From Nissolia schottii (Eukaryota > Streptophyta > Magnoliopsida > Fabales > Fabaceae): a DNA stretch of 64,000 nt. Of the stretch, positions 61,001 through 64,000 are shown piece after piece. The notes beneath the pieces are model-generated. The model saw only the letters and a list, made by a program, of their open reading frames with translations, did not search any database and was not told the DNA's origin. The translations under genes and the position numbers were made by a program. The stretch's first letter is position 1, and every line of letters starts with the position of its first letter. The stretch covers positions 580,022-644,021 of the forward strand of contig QANU01003176.1 in assembly GCA_003254905.1 (NCBI GenBank). The letters are read 5' to 3'.

Positions 61001-63870
61001 TAGATAAAAGATTATAATAAGAGAAGAGATTAACAACAAAAGGGAGAACTTGAGAAGATATCTTCCCTGAGAAGCATTTAGAAAGGAATGGGGACAAAAA
61101 AGGAAAACATAATCTCTAAAAGGCTTTTCAATCCCTTCAGTAAAGCAATTAAAAAAAATCGAATATATTAGCTAAAGTAAAAGCAAAAATTTTGTCAATT
61201 ACATGGTCCACTAAGACATTAAACACGGTGTGGTTCTCGCATTGTAAGATGGAAAGTGTTGTTGGATGGTTTGTATCGGGAAGCATGTGCTGTGGTATTG
61301 TCAACCTGCACCAAAAAGTAAAAGAACAGGATCACAACTAGAAACAAGACCAAAAAAAGAAACCATACTGACATAACAAACACAAAGGAACACGGGCAAG
61401 GGGACAGACATATAGCAAATGGGCTACCTTGGTGTTGAAAAATCATATATAATGATTTGAAGGCGGTCATAGTTTGCTTCCTTTGCACATTGTCTCAGAA
61501 GATGAAGATCCTTATGATCAGTCACTATAAACGAATTGAACATTTTCCCAATGGCATGTTCAACAGCAACCGCCCATTTATCAGCATTAAGCAACTTCTG
61601 TCAAACCATAAAAGGCAATCCCAAATAATAATAGCATAGTATGGTTAGTATGGAGTTGAGTAATTTCCATCGAAGGTTTAATTGATGAAGCTAGGAATTA
61701 AACTCAATAATGGTATTAGATCAATGAGATTGACAGATAGAAAGTGTAAAACATGAGAGAAGCCCACACTCTTGACAGTTTAACTACTGCACCCTAGGAA
61801 AAGAAGCATGTTAGAAGAAAGGAGAGTTACAGAGCAGGGATCCTGCTAACAGCAAGAAAACCCTGCTAACAGCAAGAAAACCAAGGAAAAGAGAGCAACA
61901 TGAATAATATGCTGAATAGAGCACTGTGATGCCTCTGCATTTCTAAAAAATAAACCCCTTCAAAACAGTCATGTACATAAACCACAAAGAAGCAAGTTAA
62001 ACCATCTTTTCCCAAATAAGATTCACGGGAGAACTGCAGACAAATTAAATTGAGATTATATGATTATATAAGCACATATCATTTATTTCTTCCTCTAAGG
62101 AGATGACAACGGCTACTCGTAAACAGATGCTACACTTGACTTTTAACTCCTCAACCATCAGACTGTACAGCAGCACAAGCATACAAATACACAAAGCCAA
62201 TGTGAACAAAATGACAAGAAAGCTACACAAACTATATTACCAGGTGGGCACCAATTGGACCAATTGGTGGCATCTTAAACCTTTGATGATATCTCTCAAT
62301 TATACGTAACAGATTCATCACCCTGTTTCCTCCAAAAGCTGAAATCTGCTTCCAAAAATAAGATTGTCAAAAACATGTAGTTTTCATGTAAATTGCTTTT
62401 AGCATATAATCATGACAATAAATAAAATGCATAAAACTAATAAACATGAAAAGAAAACCTTCATTTTTAGCCTCAACAAAAACTGCAGGATTCGCCATAC
62501 CTTGTTGCTTTGCTGTCGTTCAAGATCACGGATGATTTTGGAGATATCATGACACTTGTTTTCATGAACCCGAATCTAAGAAAAGCACACATTAAATATC
62601 GAAAAAGTGAAATGAGCCCAAAAAATAAAAATCCAAACAGAAGATCTTTCAAAAGGATATGAAACTACAAAAATTTTCCATAACATCAGAAATATCTTGA
62701 ACATCGTCAAGGATTAGTCACCAAAATTAAAATTTGTTAAGGCACATCTCAGGCTCAGCCACAGCTGGCAACAAAAAGAATACATTAAACTTATGTTGCT
62801 TATGTTGCAATCGTGAATTTCTCCAACTTGATGCAATAGACCATTAAATGCCAACCAAAGGTTTTATAAGAGCAATGACTCAAAACATACTGGCAGACTT
62901 TACCGAGTTTACAGGATAAATAACTCCAGCAACTTATGTAAAACTAATCTTAAACTATTTGCTGCAGGTTTGGAAACACAATAGTGCATGTCCGATACTG
63001 AAACAAACAGCAACCGACTTTCACACTGCTCCACTGGCATATTTTTGAGTCATACTGAAAACTGTTGACATACAACTAATGGTGCATTAATCTACAGAGT
63101 TGGAGCAATTCCTTGAGCAGTTTCAGAGCTTCCAGAAGGAAAGAGACAAAGACAATGGCCCTTTTGGCAGAGCACAACTATGCTGTTATTTGGTGCTTAT
63201 GATTGAGGACAAATGTCTGAATTTTCAATGGCAACTGGTAAGTGGCCTCAAAATCTATATAGCCACCCAAAAAATGCCCAAAACAGAAGTGTGCTATTAA
63301 CTCCACAGACCCCCGAAACCATCCTATTCCATAGCAAATTTAAAGGTCATCCTCTTTTGCACCTTCGTTTTTAATGTAATTTCTTGTTCTATCAAAACAA
63401 AATTCATACACTTCAGAACAGTTTACACAAGAATGCTCAGACATTAAAAAATGATGTTTAGAAAAAGTGTACCAATTCACAACATTGCATCAAGGTAACA
63501 AAAAATGAAACCATAAAAAAATAAATAAATAACTGCTTACAAGACAACCAAAGAGAGAATAGGATTGCAACAATAAATCTAGCTAAAAATCAATAACACA
63601 AGAACACCAATTAAAAGTGCTAAAAATCACCACACCTTATCAGCAATCATTTCGATGTCATCATTGTGCCTATTTATGATGTTTGTTAACGTATCCACTT
63701 CTTCCATCAATCTGGATCCGTAAGAAGCTATAAGGAAGTGGAAAATTTTCAAATCCCAGTAAAAAACAAATATGACAAGTAAAAATCCAGAACCTTTTCC
63801 ATTCTAGCTCAGCAGCATGAACCTCATCTTGGAGCACCTTCAGCTTCTCCTCCATGTCAGATTTTTCAGC
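52015..63870 (-). CDS. SMC6: SMC6 (structural maintenance of chromosomes 6), C-terminal two thirds
   Basis: Core ATPase of the SMC5/6 complex for DNA repair and sister-chromatid recombination in the nucleus. Twenty exons are visible on the minus strand: 63870-63794, 63711-63636, 62575-62501, 62345-62241, 61597-61428, 61305-61203, 59665-59553, 58887-58683, 57442-57311, 56748-56634, 56518-56433, 56322-56227, 55812-55676, 55571-55469, 53742-53663, 53545-53467, 53233-53176, 52858-52761, 52543-52449, 52072-52015. They encode 686 residues; the full family protein is about 1050, so the N-terminal head and first coil lie beyond the right edge. In order: coiled coil; hinge with [11 protein letters not shown] and PPIGPIGAH; second coiled coil; C-terminal head with signature [17 protein letters not shown] (split between two exons), Walker [12 protein letters not shown], and the typical tail QMPAPRS. 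The intron 55572-55675 needs a GC donor (AG|GCATGT). All other junctions are GT-AG and in phase. Confidence 0.95.
53743..55468 (-). other. SMC6 intron carrying a solo LTR
   Basis: A 1.7-kb intron; apart from the LTR at 54899-55332 it is AT-rich with no coding sequence. Confidence 0.8.
54899..55332. mobile_element. Solo LTR (434 bp) in an SMC6 intron
   Basis: Begins TGTAACAACTGG and ends GGGTGTGTAACA (TG...CA), flanked by a perfect 5-bp duplication TTTTC (54894-54898 and 55333-55337). It is richer in GC than the intron and has no internal retroelement sequence. Orientation is uncertain because both strands give TG...CA ends. Confidence 0.8.
56735..56909 (-). repeat. Tandem duplication, 96-bp period, over an SMC6 splice acceptor
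   Basis: The segment around 56735-56810 (5' end of the exon at 56748, its acceptor and intron sequence) is repeated at about 56831-56909. The intronic copy keeps the AG and an altered version of the first nine codons. Confidence 0.7.
57443..58682 (-). other. SMC6 intron, no internal feature seen
   Basis: A 1.2-kb AT-rich intron with scattered T and A tracts; no repeat boundary or gene recognised. Confidence 0.6.
59666..61202 (-). other. SMC6 intron, largest with only simple repeats
   Basis: A 1.5-kb AT-rich intron with a short (TG)n at about 59902-59914 and a GGTGGGGTGATTCTTG direct repeat (60274-60313). No gene. Confidence 0.6.
62576..63635 (-). other. SMC6 intron, no internal feature seen
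   Basis: An intron of 1.06 kb. A 66-codon plus-strand frame inside it (63100-63300) has no support as a gene. Confidence 0.6.
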
Positions 63871-64000
63871 CTGCGTTATTTCAAAAAACAATAGCTTGGA
63901 TGTTCACATAAAAAGTTAATGGCAAAGTTATAAAGTGTTAGCCATTTCTAATTGATGACCCAGCAGATCCAAAAAAAAGTTACATAAAAAAGAGGGGGGG

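Noticed and set aside
63100..63300. 66-codon plus-strand frame
   Set aside because: Located within an SMC6 intron, no similarity or gene signals.

Overview
This window is nuclear DNA from a flowering plant, most likely a legume. Three things point that way: AT-rich intergenic DNA with many Ty1/copia, gypsy, hAT-like, SINE and MITE remnants; coding exons split by short GT-AG introns; and gene products that look like standard plant proteins. The legume call is an inference from remembered repeat types and protein similarity, not from a search. Single Ns and one 140-base N run show a scaffolded draft assembly, and two sequence blocks beside them look falsely duplicated.

Layout, left to right. 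The 3' part of an LRR receptor kinase gene runs from 1 to 2187 (+). From 2.4 to 9.8 kb lie transposon remnants: a 234-bp solo LTR, a complete TRIM-like element, and a gypsy-type gag remnant split by a 1.4-kb solo LTR. A two-exon gene for a 78-aa small secreted protein is at 9856-10179 (+). From 10.2 to 16 kb there are repeat arrays, a full-length SINE with a 14-bp target duplication, and a long-TIR element with unrelated internal sequence. From 16 to 24.7 kb there is an inverted duplication. Its right arm carries an intact four-exon gene for a 122-aa mitochondrial-type membrane protein that resembles the plant complex I ESSS subunit. Its left arm holds an antisense pseudogene copy broken by a stop codon and two large insertions. 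From 25.7 to 34.2 kb lies a decayed minus-strand Ty1/copia element. Its gag is split by a 2.5-kb solo LTR, and N-flanked duplicated sequence replaces part of its pol region. From 36.0 to 37.9 kb there is a MITE and a second probable false duplication.

The right part is gene-rich. It holds an aldo-keto reductase gene (37884-39929, +, five exons, 316 aa). Next is a 15-exon gene for an ATP-cone plus P-loop kinase-like protein of the 2-phosphoglycerate kinase/LPA1-related type (41104-45380, -, 443 aa). Next is an F-box/leucine-rich-repeat protein (47765-49755, -, 487 aa). Last is the C-terminal two thirds of SMC6 (52015-63870, -, 20 exons visible), which continues past the right edge.

The genes do not form a pathway; they are independent plant housekeeping or signalling genes separated by transposon debris. 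Exon junctions were worked out by hand from splice-site dinucleotides, reading-frame phase and family alignment from memory; all are GT-AG except two introns that need a GC donor.
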